Origin: SZAS-103 sp036496805
GTDB taxonomy: Bacteria; Pseudomonadota; Gammaproteobacteria; Xanthomonadales; Xanthomonadaceae
Direction: 5' to 3'
Assembly (NCBI GenBank): GCA_036496805.1
Contig: DASXKN010000024.1
Location: 186,001-250,000, forward strand
Length of the DNA stretch: 64,000 bases
The stretch's first letter is position 1. Each line of letters opens with the position of its first letter. The position numbers were made by a program, and so were the translations under genes. The notes beneath the pieces were generated by a model. It did no database searches, was not told the DNA's origin, and saw nothing but the letters and a program-made list of their open reading frames with translations. This document shows positions 52,238-62,282 of this stretch, one piece after another.

Positions 52238-53455
52238 TCACCGCCCCGGCATGCGGAAGACGAACCGTGTCCCCTGCTCGCTCGTCGAGGTGACCTGCAA
52301 GGCGCCGCGATGCGCCCTGGCGATCTCGGAGGCGATGTAGAGCCCGAGGCCGAGACCCGAGCCCGGTCCGTCGGACACCGATCGGCTGAACGGCTGGAAC
52401 AGGCGTGACAGCTTCACGGGCGGGATCGGTTCGCCGTCGTTGGTCACGGAGATCTCGAAGTCGCCGCCATCGTTGCGAGCGATGATCGCGATGGGCCGGT
52501 CCTCGGCTCCGTGCTCGATCGCGTTATTGAGCAGGTTGCCGAACAACTGCGCGATGCGGCGGCAGTCGCAGGTCACCGTTTCGACAAGCTCCATCCGGAC
52601 ATCGATGGCGCGGAGCGGATGCGCAGTGCGCACTTCCGTCACCACCTGTTCGAGCGCGTCGGCGACGTCCTCGTCGGTGCGCAGGTTGACCGGGATGCCG
52701 TCGCCGAGGCGGCCGCGCGCGAAATCGAGGATGTCGTGGATGAGCTCGTACATCCGCGAACAACTGTTGCGGATGCGCTCGAGGTTGCGCAGCGCGGCCG
52801 GCTCGGCCGTGCCCAGCGACAGGAGCTCCGCGCCCATGCTGATGGCCTGCAGCGGGCCGCGCAGGTCGTGGCCGAGCACGGCGATGAACTGCTCGCGCAG
52901 CTTGGCGACCTCGCGCGCGTCGAGCAGGGCCTGGTCGCTGATGACCAGTTGCTCCTCGATCTCGAGCTGCGCGCCGATCAGCTGCGCGAACAGCTCGAGC
53001 GTGCGCTGCACGTTCGGCTCGTCGAGGCTGCGCGGCTCCGGGTCGAGCGCGCACAAGGTCCCGAAGAAGGTCCCGTCCCTGCGAAAGATCGGGATCGAGG
53101 CATAGCTGCGGAAGCCGAACTTCTTCGGCAGCGGATGGTTGCTGAAATGCGGATGGCTGTCCGCGTCGCCGAACACGACCGGCTGGTGGTGCTGGCGCAC
53201 CTCGTTGCAGATCGTCGACCCGAGATCCAGCTCGCTGCCCGGCTTGAGCCCGGAACCCAGCCGGTCGAGCACCGCGCAGGCCGTCCAGGTCTTTTCGGTG
53301 ACGCGCGACACCGCGGTGAGCCGCATGCCCGTCGTGTGCGCGATGACCTGCAGGATGGTCGGCACGGCCGCGATCCGGCCGACGCGCTCCACGTCCGCGG
53401 CGATGGAAGGATCCAGTCTCACGAAACCTCCGACGAGGTTCTTGGGCGGTAACAT
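52238..53455 (-). CDS. GAF-domain sensor histidine kinase
   Basis: This is 405 residues from ATG 53455. A GAF domain spans about residues 25-165. The HisKA domain has the phosphorylated H196 in L-G-H-D-L-R-G-P-L. The HATPase domain has the N box N-N-A-I-E-H-G (310-316) and the G box G-S-G-L-G-L-G-L (about 366-373). No transmembrane segment is seen, so it is cytosolic. It is divergent from the response-regulator-like gene at 53546 with 90 bp between them, and they probably work together. Confidence 0.92.
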   Translation of the reverse strand: MLPPKNLVGGFVRLDPSIAADVERVGRIAAVPTILQVIAHTTGMRLTAVSRVTEKTWTACAVLDRLGSGLKPGSELDLGSTICNEVRQHHQPVVFGDADSHPHFSNHPLPKKFGFRSYASIPIFRRDGTFFGTLCALDPEPRSLDEPNVQRTLELFAQLIGAQLEIEEQLVISDQALLDAREVAKLREQFIAVLGHDLRGPLQAISMGAELLSLGTAEPAALRNLERIRNSCSRMYELIHDILDFARGRLGDGIPVNLRTDEDVADALEQVVTEVRTAHPLRAIDVRMELVETVTCDCRRIAQLFGNLLNNAIEHGAEDRPIAIIARNDGGDFEISVTNDGEPIPPVKLSRLFQPFSRSVSDGPGSGLGLGLYIASEIARAHRGALQVTSTSEQGTRFVFRMPGR

Positions 53456-53545
53456 ACAGTCTGTTACATTCGAACCGTTCAAGCACTCCGGCCCCTCGAT
53501 CCGGGCAAGACCCACGGTCGGCGCAGTGTTCTCGAGGAATTTCAC

Positions 53546-54814
53546 ATGGCCGAGACCTCTTCCTCATCGACTGGACAGGACGAAAATCGCCAGGCGTTCC
53601 TGAGCTACCTGCCCGAACGCATCGAGGCTTTCGAGCAGCGTATCCGGCGCTATTCCAAGGGGGGCTGGGATCACGCCGGCATGCTCGTGCTCCGGGGCGA
53701 CGTGCAACGCCTGGCCGATACCAGCGGTCGCCACGAGATGGCCGAAACGCAGCAGCACCTGCGCAAGCTGGAGGAGAGCCTCGGCGACCACATCCTGAGG
53801 ATGAGCAGGCCCACCCAGCCGCAAGCCGCGGCGATGCTGGAACTCCTGTCGTCGTTGAGCGCGTCGCTCCCGCGCCTTCCCGAATCCAGGCCGGCGACCA
53901 CGTCCGCTGCACGGAGCGGCGGTTCCAATGCGACGCATGCGGGGGCACAAACCATGCCGGCGGGCGCCGCCGTGCGTGCGGAGCCGGCCGTATTGTTCGA
54001 ACCGGACGAACCCGCGGCGCCCGTCGAAACCGGCTTGCGCCGCATCTACCATCTCAGCGACGACAACGATTTCGCGAAGGAACTCGGCCGTCGCCTGGGA
54101 TCGGAAGGCTACGCGGTCGAAACGTTCGCAACCTTCAACGAACTGTTCGGAGTCGTGCTGTGCCTGCTGCCGCACGTCATCCTCCTCGACAGCTCGCGGC
54201 TGCCGGATCTGAAGGCGGTCGGCGACCTGCGTCGTGAAGCACAGCAGAACTTCAAGCCCCAGCGACACATCCACCTGGTCGCCATGGCAGCGAAGGGCGA
54301 CATGGGAACACGACGGCAAGCACACAAGGCGGGAGTGGACCTGCTGCTCGTCCCGCCGGTCGACGTCGACGACAGTGTCAGCCGCGTGCTGGCGCTGCAT
54401 GCATCTGCGCCCGAGGAGACGGTGCGCGTGCTGATCGTCGAGGACAATCGCGCGGACGCGTTCTACGCCCAGACGGTGCTGGCCAAGGCGGGCATGCAGG
54501 CGTACGTGGAGCACGATCCGCGGCGCGTGATCGAGTCGCTCGAAGTGCTGCATCCGGACCTGGTGCTGATGGACCTGCACATGCCGCACGCCAACGGCGT
54601 CGAGGTGACGATGCTGATCCGCAAGCATCCGGTGTTCGCGCGCCTGCCGATCGTGTTCCTGTCCGGCGAAAGCGATCCGGACTCGCAGCTCGAAGCCAGC
54701 AATGCCGGCGGCGACGATTTCCTGTTCAAGCCGATCCGGCCCCAGCGCCTGATCGCCGCCGTGCGCGATCGCATGCGCCACCTGCACCCGGTTCGCAAGA
54801 AGGAGCCGGCCTAG
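53546..54814 (+). CDS. Double receiver-domain protein
   Basis: This 422-residue protein has an N-terminal helical region like an HPt domain but without an obvious H-x2-K-G. A degenerate REC domain follows at about 165-285 (D215 in V-I-L-L-D-S-S). A canonical REC domain lies at 293-415, with V-E-D-N-R-A-D, D343 in L-V-L-M-D-L-H-M-P and K395 in F-K-P-I. Similar proteins carry a GGDEF domain after this; none is present here. It therefore acts by protein contact. It is divergent from the kinase. Confidence 0.88.
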   Translation: MAETSSSSTGQDENRQAFLSYLPERIEAFEQRIRRYSKGGWDHAGMLVLRGDVQRLADTSGRHEMAETQQHLRKLEESLGDHILRMSRPTQPQAAAMLELLSSLSASLPRLPESRPATTSAARSGGSNATHAGAQTMPAGAAVRAEPAVLFEPDEPAAPVETGLRRIYHLSDDNDFAKELGRRLGSEGYAVETFATFNELFGVVLCLLPHVILLDSSRLPDLKAVGDLRREAQQNFKPQRHIHLVAMAAKGDMGTRRQAHKAGVDLLLVPPVDVDDSVSRVLALHASAPEETVRVLIVEDNRADAFYAQTVLAKAGMQAYVEHDPRRVIESLEVLHPDLVLMDLHMPHANGVEVTMLIRKHPVFARLPIVFLSGESDPDSQLEASNAGGDDFLFKPIRPQRLIAAVRDRMRHLHPVRKKEPA

Positions 54815-54920
54815 GTTTTTCCGCGCAACCGGATCGGAAGGGCGCGCTTTACTCCGGGTGCGAAAACGATCCCCGGAGCGGAACTAGGGCCGAAACAAGG
54901 GCAGCGGAATAAGCGGAATA

Positions 54921-54972
54921 AGGGCCAGAGTGAATTAGCGCTTCAAGCGGAAATTGACCCTGGCCCCTTTTT
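54921..54972. repeat. REP-like palindrome with T-run
   Basis: AGGGCCAGAGTGAATTAGCG and CGGAAATTGACCCTGGCCCC surround CTTCAAG, and TTTTT follows. This is the best example of the family consensus in the window. Confidence 0.85.
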
Positions 54973-55026
54973 ATGACGGCGGAGCCCGCGCTTGAGCCCC
55001 TGCCATATTCGAGAAGGAAGCAATCT

Positions 55027-56949
55027 ATGAACACTCATCGCTTGCTCTGCTTGGCTACAGGCCTAATGGCATTCGTAGGCACATCGTTCGCCGCAGACAC
55101 TACGCCGAACCAGTTCACATTCCTGGATCGTTTGTACGTAGAACCGACCCCCTCGCTCGTATCGGGTCCCGTTACCATTCTTGGCATCGCGGCTCCGGCC
55201 CCGGTTTCGGTCGTGGGCGGTAGCTATTCAGTGGGTTGCACCGGGACTTTTACGACTTCGCCTGGCACGGTCACGAATGGCCAAAGCATCTGCGTCAGCC
55301 TGACCCCTTCACCTCAGCAAGGTGCGGCGGTGGACGCCCAACTGACAGTGGGAGGCATATCGGATTATTTTTCTGCCATCACGGACCCTGACACTCAGCT
55401 GCCTTCTTTGCTTCCGTTCGCTAACGGCTTCGGCAGGCTCAAGGTGCTGGATTGGTCCCACCCACGCGCAGCTAGCAATCCGCTTGTCCTGGACATCGCA
55501 GATTCGGCTACGGAACTGCGCACAGCCAAGACAGCACTTGGTGCCGTTATGGCTGGAATGTCGTCAACCATTACGAATATTGGCGCGTCCGTCATGGCCT
55601 ATGTTCGTGATGGGAAGTTGTACTTCTTTTTCCTCAACGCTTCTGAAGGAACGACCAAGGTCACCCAGTTGACGACCTACGGTGATGTCTGTGCAGTCCA
55701 GCAAGCCATTGGAAGCTACTATCTCTCCGCTCGAGCCTGGTTCCTTTTTTCGAGGGCCGGCGCCGATGGCATCTGTGGCACCGTCGATGACGTGTACGTC
55801 TTTGACTCGAACCAGAGCGGGACCGCCCCCGGCACAGCGGGTGTGCTGAACGTAGACCCGATTTACAAGCCGACGACGACAGGTAACCCAGGGATTGTCG
55901 ATGGATTCCTGACGATGGAGAGCAGCCCGCAGGTTGCGCTGACGCATCGAGACAACAACTTCGCAACGCCCGTGGCACTCGTCAACCTCGCCAGTTCCGA
56001 CAGCGAGCGGCTTGAGCAGACGTTGCGGAACTACTTTATCAAGGTAACGCCTCTGGGCCAGACCGCGCCGCAACTGTTCCGATACGATGAGACCCAGGAC
56101 GTAGATCTGGTGCGACTCCATGGAGAAAGCCATCCCTTCCTCAGCGGCCCGCTCTACACGTTCGTCAACAGTACCGGCAGCGATGGCGGCGTGGCGAACG
56201 GCACTTACGATGGCAGCAATGTCTTTTTCGCTGATGGCAACAGCCTGCTCCGAATGCCGTTGAATGAGACCTTGACGGGCCAGGTGCAACAGGTCGCCAC
56301 TGCCAGCCAGACCATCACTCGCATCCAGGTGCCCACCTATTCCCAGGATCTCCTGATCTTCACCGCCTACGATTCGAGCGGCAACGGAGGTGTGTACTCG
56401 GTGTCCAAGACCGCCACCAACGCGATCCCTACCCTGCTGCAGGCCAGCGACAGCGTCACCGCTGCGACGCTGGTAGCCGTATCGCCGGGCGTGGTCTGGA
56501 TCAACCTTACGCGGAAGAGCGATGGCATCACCACGGCACTGCGCATCAACGCAGATGGCACTGGAACCACCACCACGGCAAACGCGTACTGGGCCGGCTA
56601 CACCGCGCCGACCACGGTCGACGTGGGCAACGCGCAGTTCGATGAGGCCCACGGCCTGAATCCGCAAAGCATGCTGCTGGCCGTTGTGGGAAGCGGTTAT
56701 GTCAGCCTGCGTGCGGTTGATCCGGCAACCGGCAGTACCGTGGCTACGATGGGACGCATCAACAATGTCGCCGCTGGGACGCAGGTCTCGGGCCACGGGT
56801 TCGGGCGTTATGCAGGCATCACCGCGACCATCTCGCGCGGCGCGGCCAGCGACACCGACGTGTTCTATCTCGACACGCAGACTGCATACTCATTGAAGGG
56901 AGCGGGCAACGTTACAGGAAAGGACGACTTCTTCCTCGGCGGAAACTAG
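55027..56949 (+). CDS. Secreted beta-rich protein with Ig-like N-domain
   Basis: This is 640 residues from ATG 55027 (GAAGGAAG upstream). After a signal peptide ending S-F-A-A-D, a short domain has the pattern S-G-P-V-T-I-L-G-I-A-A-P-A-P-V-S-V and Y-S-V-G-C-T-G-T-F, seen in exported proteins of this order. The remaining 500 residues are beta-rich with many short G/D turns, likely a propeller. The ligand is unknown. Confidence 0.7.
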   Translation: MNTHRLLCLATGLMAFVGTSFAADTTPNQFTFLDRLYVEPTPSLVSGPVTILGIAAPAPVSVVGGSYSVGCTGTFTTSPGTVTNGQSICVSLTPSPQQGAAVDAQLTVGGISDYFSAITDPDTQLPSLLPFANGFGRLKVLDWSHPRAASNPLVLDIADSATELRTAKTALGAVMAGMSSTITNIGASVMAYVRDGKLYFFFLNASEGTTKVTQLTTYGDVCAVQQAIGSYYLSARAWFLFSRAGADGICGTVDDVYVFDSNQSGTAPGTAGVLNVDPIYKPTTTGNPGIVDGFLTMESSPQVALTHRDNNFATPVALVNLASSDSERLEQTLRNYFIKVTPLGQTAPQLFRYDETQDVDLVRLHGESHPFLSGPLYTFVNSTGSDGGVANGTYDGSNVFFADGNSLLRMPLNETLTGQVQQVATASQTITRIQVPTYSQDLLIFTAYDSSGNGGVYSVSKTATNAIPTLLQASDSVTAATLVAVSPGVVWINLTRKSDGITTALRINADGTGTTTTANAYWAGYTAPTTVDVGNAQFDEAHGLNPQSMLLAVVGSGYVSLRAVDPATGSTVATMGRINNVAAGTQVSGHGFGRYAGITATISRGAASDTDVFYLDTQTAYSLKGAGNVTGKDDFFLGGN

Positions 56950-57648
56950 TGGAAAGTCAGGGTCAGAGACTGAGGTATCCCCACGAATTCACCGGCAGCG
57001 CGAGCTGTTGTGGGTTTAATCAGAAGGCAAGACCGGAAACCTAGTCCTCTCGAGTTCGACAGTTTCCATCGCAAGCATCTGATTGGTAACACCTCGAATT
57101 CAAAACGTGCCCCTACAGCAGGGTAAGTGGTGCAGTTTTGGTCGGTTTGGGCACTCCCAGGGTGGTGAACAGGTTGGCCTGCTCAGCGGTCATCGATGAC
57201 ACGGAGTGTCTCCGGCACCCTTGTTGAATTCCCGCCGGCCCCCTTGCTGCGTTCATGCGCGATTGGCAGCCGGAGCGCTAGCGTCGGGGCTTCAGGAGTT
57301 TCATGGAACCGGCGATTCCGCCGGCGATCACACGGAGGTGTCGAGTGGGCAATCAGACGAATCATACGAAGCAGGGCCACGAGAGGTGGCCAGCGTGGCA
57401 GTCCGGCGGGCCCGGAGATCGCGGGCCAGCACGGATTCCATAGCAGCGGCAAGCACGCTCAGGGCGGTAGAACCATCGGTTGCTTCACTCGGGTTGCTTC
57501 ACGCAAACCGGCCCGACCTGCTGTCCCTTTGCCCGCCCTTCAGCACCATGGCCATGACGCAATGCGCGACGTTGTCGCAAGACATTGCCGGATCGGACGC
57601 GCGCCATGGTTTCCCTCGTCAATCACCCATGCCTAGAGAGGACACATC
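56950..57648. other. Long non-coding interval with a transposase-like remnant
   Basis: No intact gene is supported in about 700 bp. The only recognisable part is the minus-strand tail at 57113-57193. Elsewhere the open frames are on both strands and overlapping, with no ribosome binding site. Confidence 0.5.
57113..57193 (-). pseudogene. Possible transposase C-terminal tail
   Basis: The minus strand reads M-T-A-E-Q-A-N-L-F-T-T-L-G-V-P-K-P-T and stops. This 'EQ..lF..Lgvp.P' ending is like the end of several IS transposases. Only 26 codons remain. The assignment is weak. Confidence 0.3.
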
Positions 57649-57927
57649 ATGAAACCTGTCATTCCATCGATCCTGTTTGCTGCGATGTTCGGCCTATGCG
57701 CCTGCCAGGGCCCTGCGGGAGCGCCAGGCGCGCCTGGTGCAACGGGCGCAACCGGCCAGACTGGCTCCCAGGGCAGTCCAGGAAATACCGACGTGGTGAC
57801 GGTTCCGGTCAAGGAGCCGGTTCCTGTCCCGGTCAAGGAACCCGTTCCGGTGCCGGTTCCGGTCGTGGTGCATGATCATGATCATGACCACGACCATGAC
57901 CACGATCACGATCACGACCATCCTTGA
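57649..57927 (+). CDS. Collagen-like lipoprotein with His-Asp tail
   Basis: This 92-residue protein has a signal peptide and lipobox (G-L-C-A-C). It is built from three low-complexity blocks: about eight G-x-x triplets (G-P-A-G-A-P-G-A-P-G-A), Val-Pro-Lys-Glu-Pro repeats (V-P-V-K-E-P), and about nine H-D pairs ending in P. AGAGAGG precedes the ATG. The HD tail should bind divalent metal; the collagen part may form a triple helix. Confidence 0.75.
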   Translation: MKPVIPSILFAAMFGLCACQGPAGAPGAPGATGATGQTGSQGSPGNTDVVTVPVKEPVPVPVKEPVPVPVPVVVHDHDHDHDHDHDHDHDHP

Positions 57928-57945
57928 TTCCTGAAAAGGAACCGC

Positions 57946-57993
57946 AGGGGCCAGAGGGAACTCGCGTTTCAAGCGTGAATCCACTCTGGCCCC
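57946..57993. repeat. REP-like palindrome
   Basis: AGGGGCCAGAGGGAACTCGCG and CGTGAATCCACTCTGGCCCCT flank TTTCAAG. It lies 19 bp after the collagen-like gene and could end its transcript. Confidence 0.8.
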
Positions 57994-58044
57994 TCACACC
58001 TTTTTCCACACGCGAGCCGTGGGGGACCACAAGGAGGTGGCCTG

Positions 58045-59289
58045 GTGAACGGATTCCTGTCTTCCATCTTTGGTCGACATGCGCATCGCCGGCAAGCGGC
58101 CTGCGCGACGGTCGCTCGCGCGGCCATCGAGCTTCCGCTGCGCATCGCCTTCGGCCTCCTGCTCGCCCTGTGGTTGTCCGCTTGCGCGACCCAGCGCCCA
58201 GTCGCCGCGACCTGCCCACCCGCTGCCGAAGCGTCGCCCACGTTCGACGCGGCCGTCGATTCCGTGGTGACGGAACGCTGGCGAGACACGGTCGCAACGC
58301 CGCACCACCGCGTCGCCATCCTGGTGCTGTCGGGCGGCGGCGCATGGGGCGCTTATGGAGCGGGCTTCCTCGAAGGGTGGTCGCATCGCCGCGCCGGCCC
58401 GGACGACCGCTGGCCGGGCCGCCCCGAATTCGACGTGGTGACCGGCATTTCGACCGGCGCGATCATGGCGCCCTTCGCACTCGTGGGATCGGAGCGCGAT
58501 GCCAGCCTGCGCACTTCGTTCCGCGGCGTGAGCGGTGACGACCTGTACTCCGGCAGCGGCCTGCTCGGCCTGCTGTGGGGCCACTCGCTGAAGAAGCCCG
58601 ACGGCATCGAGCGTCGCCTCGTTGCTGCGCTCGACGACGAGACCCTGGCGGCGATGTCCAAAGCCGCCGCCGAACACCGCACCGTGTGGGTCGCCGCGGT
58701 GAATTTCGACACCGGCCGCTTCACCGAATTCGACCTGTCCGCGATGGCCAGCAGCCTGCCGCCCGATCGTGCGCGCGCGCAGATCGTGGACCGCATCATG
58801 GCCGCCTCGGCGCTACCGGGCCTGTTCCCGCCGCGCTACATCGATGGCTGCATGTACATGGACGGGGGCGTGCGGCGGAACGTGTTCGTAGGCCCGTTGC
58901 AGCGCACAGCCGATCCGGCCGGGGAGCAGCCATCACGCGCCGACATCTATGTCATCGAAAACGGGCCGGTGGGCACCATGCCCAGGCTGACGGGAGCGGG
59001 CGTACGCGCGATCGCCACGCGTGGCTACGAGCTGACCGAAAACCAGGTCGAACTCGATTCGTTGCGCACCATCGAAGCCTACGCGCGCGCGCGCGGCTAC
59101 GGCTTCTACTGGACCAGCGCCGACGACGTCGTCCACGACCCAGGCGATGCCAATCCGCAAGGCGCCCGCTGCGCCGCCCCGAAAACGCCCGCAGACCAGT
59201 TCGACGCAGTTTTCACCGCCTGCCTGTACGACGCAGGCCTGGCCAAGGCGCGCGACGGCGCCGCGCCCTGGCGAACCGACAGGCCCTGA
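58045..59289 (+). CDS. Patatin-like phospholipase lipoprotein
   Basis: This is 414 residues from GTG 58045, with AAGGAGG just upstream. The hydrophobic segment L-L-A-L-W-L-S-A-C gives a lipobox Cys near residue 47. The patatin fold is clear: oxyanion loop S-G-G-G-A-W-G-A, nucleophile G-I-S-T-G-A, and catalytic D-G-G in M-D-G-G-V-R. It should hydrolyse phospholipid or other acyl esters in the envelope. The start could also be further downstream, but this one has the best RBS. Confidence 0.9.
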   Translation: MNGFLSSIFGRHAHRRQAACATVARAAIELPLRIAFGLLLALWLSACATQRPVAATCPPAAEASPTFDAAVDSVVTERWRDTVATPHHRVAILVLSGGGAWGAYGAGFLEGWSHRRAGPDDRWPGRPEFDVVTGISTGAIMAPFALVGSERDASLRTSFRGVSGDDLYSGSGLLGLLWGHSLKKPDGIERRLVAALDDETLAAMSKAAAEHRTVWVAAVNFDTGRFTEFDLSAMASSLPPDRARAQIVDRIMAASALPGLFPPRYIDGCMYMDGGVRRNVFVGPLQRTADPAGEQPSRADIYVIENGPVGTMPRLTGAGVRAIATRGYELTENQVELDSLRTIEAYARARGYGFYWTSADDVVHDPGDANPQGARCAAPKTPADQFDAVFTACLYDAGLAKARDGAAPWRTDRP

Positions 59290-59424
59290 CACGACCGGCA
59301 TTTCCTGATTGGACATGGCTTTCCAGCGAGACGTACTTGCCTCCGTCCCCTCCTCTCGCGGAATTGCGCGTTGCCCTTTCCTGCTCCGTTCGCCTTCCGG
59401 CACGAAGCACATGTCGCCGATCCA

Positions 59425-60234
59425 TCAGCGCAACCCCAACGCTCCTCCGATGGACGCGGTGATCATGTCCTGCGCCTTCTGGTCCATCAATCGCTCCGCC
59501 TGGAAATTCGCGCCCGCGGGATCGGTCGCGATCTGCAGGCCTTCCGGCAGCTCCATGCGTTGGTCCCTGATTGCGGCCACCTGGACGCGTTCGTCGCCGT
59601 AGCAGGCGACGATGTCGACGTCGTAGGCGAGCACGTGGATCGAGTCCTTTTCGTTCCCGAACTCGATCTGCTGCGAATCGCCGCTGTCGCGGACGGCCAC
59701 AGTCACGTCGAATTCGAGATCCTTCACCGGCCCGGTGCATGCGCTTCCGTTCGCGAAACCCGTGTCGAGCAGCTTGTCCTTTGCCCTGGATTCCAGGTCG
59801 TTGACGACCGCATTCTGGTCGATGCCAACCTGATGCGAACTGCCGTAGGGCAACTGCAACGGCTCGGGCAGGTTGATGTGGATGCCCGCGAACAGCATCG
59901 GGTCGGAAGTCTTCGCGGCGTCCCATTTCTTGAGCAGGGCGAGCACGTCGGGATTCGCGTTGGCGAGCCTGGCGATCGAGTCCGTGCGTTCCTTCGACGT
60001 CTGCGCGAGCAGGGCCTTCGCTTCGGCGACCCGCGACGTGAGCTGGCGCTTGTCGAGGCAGGCCTTGACGAAGATGACGTTCTTGATGTCGATCTCGTGT
60101 TCGCAGTCCGCCTCCTGCGCGCGCACGGAATCCGCATCATCGCCGGAGGGCTGGCCGTGACCACCCTTGCAGCCGGTGACGAGCAGGAGGATGGTCGTGG
60201 CAACGGCAAGGCCAGCGCGCAGGGAATGCGTCAT
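59425..60234 (-). CDS. Hypothetical lipoprotein
   Basis: This is 269 residues from ATG 60234. The lipobox is V-T-G-C (L-L-L-V-T-G-C-K-G). The body has a helical stretch (A-E-A-K-A-L-L-A-Q-T-S-K-E-R) then alternating strands (D-L-E-F-D-V-T-V-A-V-R). No family was recognised. It is convergent with the patatin gene. Confidence 0.65.
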   Translation of the reverse strand: MTHSLRAGLAVATTILLLVTGCKGGHGQPSGDDADSVRAQEADCEHEIDIKNVIFVKACLDKRQLTSRVAEAKALLAQTSKERTDSIARLANANPDVLALLKKWDAAKTSDPMLFAGIHINLPEPLQLPYGSSHQVGIDQNAVVNDLESRAKDKLLDTGFANGSACTGPVKDLEFDVTVAVRDSGDSQQIEFGNEKDSIHVLAYDVDIVACYGDERVQVAAIRDQRMELPEGLQIATDPAGANFQAERLMDQKAQDMITASIGGALGLR

Positions 60235-60536
60235 GCGCGCAGTGTAGGCGGGCGCATCCGCGTGGACAACGCCACGAACGGCGGATGCCTTGGATGGGTC
60301 TGGCGCCCTTTTGTTCTGGCCCCTCTTGTTCCCTGCCCCGTCCCCTGATTTCTCACTTCGACCCGTCCCCTCTCCATGTCGTTTTGCGTGTTCTCCTGGC
60401 AAGGGAGAGTGAACGATCCTTTCATCGAGCGACGAGTCGGACGATGCTCGCGGCCCTGCAGGCACGGACCGTCACGAAAGGCATCGGGAACGGATGGCAG
60501 TGAATCAGCACCCGGCCATGAACGAGGGGAGTCGCG

Positions 60537-61991
60537 ATGCCAAGGGTCTCGATCAAGAGCGCAGACGCCATCCTGGCAGCGTTGTCCGCGCCAGCGGAGC
60601 CGATCGATGGTGGGCCGGTTGATGCCGCGCGAAGTGCGCTGGCAACGCTCTGGTTGATTCCCTGGTGCTGCGATCCGGGCATCCAGGTGGCGCTGTTTGC
60701 GCGCACGCCGGGGGAAGACGCTTTCCGGCCGATCTTCACCGTCCAGGGCATCGAAGACGCTCCCGGCTGGCTGGTTGCGGAATTCGGCAAGGCTGTCGCC
60801 CGCCTTTCGCCAGGCACGGAAGTCGAACTCGCCGCGGCGAACATCGGCTGGGTCAAGCGGGATTCGCGCGCGAGCGTCGACGCACGCCTGGTCGCCGGCA
60901 ATCAGCGTTATCGCGGTCGGGTCGTCGACGGCGCTCGCATGGAACTGACGCACGCATGGCCGAGGCTGCCGGCAGGAACGCTGCATCGGGCCATCGCGCT
61001 ATTCGAACAGGTCGCCGACACGAACGACGACTGGGCCGAGTCGGAGGCGGAAGCAGCCGAAGCGATCGCATTGGGTCGGCAGAGTTTCTATTTCTGCGGA
61101 AACAAGTTTCGCGCGGCGACCGAACCCGTCGGGCGCTCGATCGCCGTGGACGGCCGGTGGCGTGCCTTCGTCGCGTTGCTGTTCTTCCGCCTGCGCTTCG
61201 CGGCCGGCCCCTGGGATGTCCAGGCATGGCGCGACATCGACGAGGACAACAAGCGCAAGTTCGACGCGTGGCAGAAACAGTTTCATGACGCGTTGGCGCA
61301 GGAGCGCGAGAGAAAACGTCCGAAGCTGCTTGACGTGGTGCATTCCTCCGGGCGCGGAGACTACGGGCGTACCGACGTGCCCGTGTTGCCCTGGGTGGAC
61401 GATCACATGCTGTACTCCTGTTTCTCGCAGCGCAACGATCCGCGAATGCCGTCCGACGGCAGCCGGACGCTGACGCTCGCCGAGGCGGTGGACATCATCG
61501 ATCGCGACATGGCCGCCATCGACCACCCGGTCATCGACAACCTAGCAGGGGAGATCCTCGATAGCTTCGCCCTTCGGTGCTACAGCGACGGCAGGCGTTT
61601 AGCGACCCTGAACATCAGCGTTCGCGATGGGGTCTTCGAATATTCCTTCTACAGCCGGATGGCCGACGGCGGCTGGATCGTCACGACGACGCGCAGGGAA
61701 ACCGCATTCCTCAAAGTGCCGGCCCTCACGGCCGCCCTGCGATCGATCGACGCGCGAGGCGCGGAACCGTCGTCCTCGTCGGCGATTCCTGGAGCGATGG
61801 TCTCCATCCACGCAGCGAATCTCGCCGTCGGGCCGCTGCACGCCCTGCACCTGGCGCGTGCAGGGGCGGCGACCGCGGCGCGCACCGCCCCCTCTCCCGG
61901 GAGCCTGGAACAGGCCGCACAGTGGATCGACGCCTTCCTGGAAACCTGCGCAAGCGCGGCACAGACAGGTTCGATTGCCTTCGAAGGCTGA
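60537..61991 (+). CDS. Hypothetical protein
   Basis: This 484-residue soluble protein is mostly helical, with aromatic/charged patches (W-R-D-I-D-E-D-N-K-R-K-F-D). GGAG(TCGCG) precedes the ATG. There is no signal peptide or known motif. The C-terminus is Ala/Ser-rich. No family was recognised. Confidence 0.6.
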   Translation: MPRVSIKSADAILAALSAPAEPIDGGPVDAARSALATLWLIPWCCDPGIQVALFARTPGEDAFRPIFTVQGIEDAPGWLVAEFGKAVARLSPGTEVELAAANIGWVKRDSRASVDARLVAGNQRYRGRVVDGARMELTHAWPRLPAGTLHRAIALFEQVADTNDDWAESEAEAAEAIALGRQSFYFCGNKFRAATEPVGRSIAVDGRWRAFVALLFFRLRFAAGPWDVQAWRDIDEDNKRKFDAWQKQFHDALAQERERKRPKLLDVVHSSGRGDYGRTDVPVLPWVDDHMLYSCFSQRNDPRMPSDGSRTLTLAEAVDIIDRDMAAIDHPVIDNLAGEILDSFALRCYSDGRRLATLNISVRDGVFEYSFYSRMADGGWIVTTTRRETAFLKVPALTAALRSIDARGAEPSSSSAIPGAMVSIHAANLAVGPLHALHLARAGAATAARTAPSPGSLEQAAQWIDAFLETCASAAQTGSIAFEG

Positions 61992-62282
61992 CGCCTGGAC
62001 TTCGTGGGCCCACCCTGAGGGCCGCCCCCTTTCGCCACCATCCGTGCGCTGTCGGATGGCGGCGTCTTGGCGGAAACCGCGCGATACGCCAAGCGCAAAA
62101 AGGCAGGTGGCCAGTATTTGACTCGCCACGCCGTTCCCTCGCGCTTCTGCGACCTTTCCCCTGGCGGTCGATTGCACTGCATCGGTTTCCGCCCCAGCAT
62201 GGCGACCTGTGTACATCGACTGCGGTCGCTCTCGAGGCTCCTGCGAGCCATTTTCCCTTCTTCGAGTCAACGGTGATTCCAG

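Noticed and set aside
57196..57636. Two overlapping plus-strand frames in the gap before the collagen-like gene
   Set aside because: Composition is Arg/Ser-rich as in shadow frames, starts are poor, and neither resembles a protein family.
60290..60370. Another copy of the REP family
   Set aside because: It contains CTGGCCCC and GTCCCC pieces but no matching second arm or centre.
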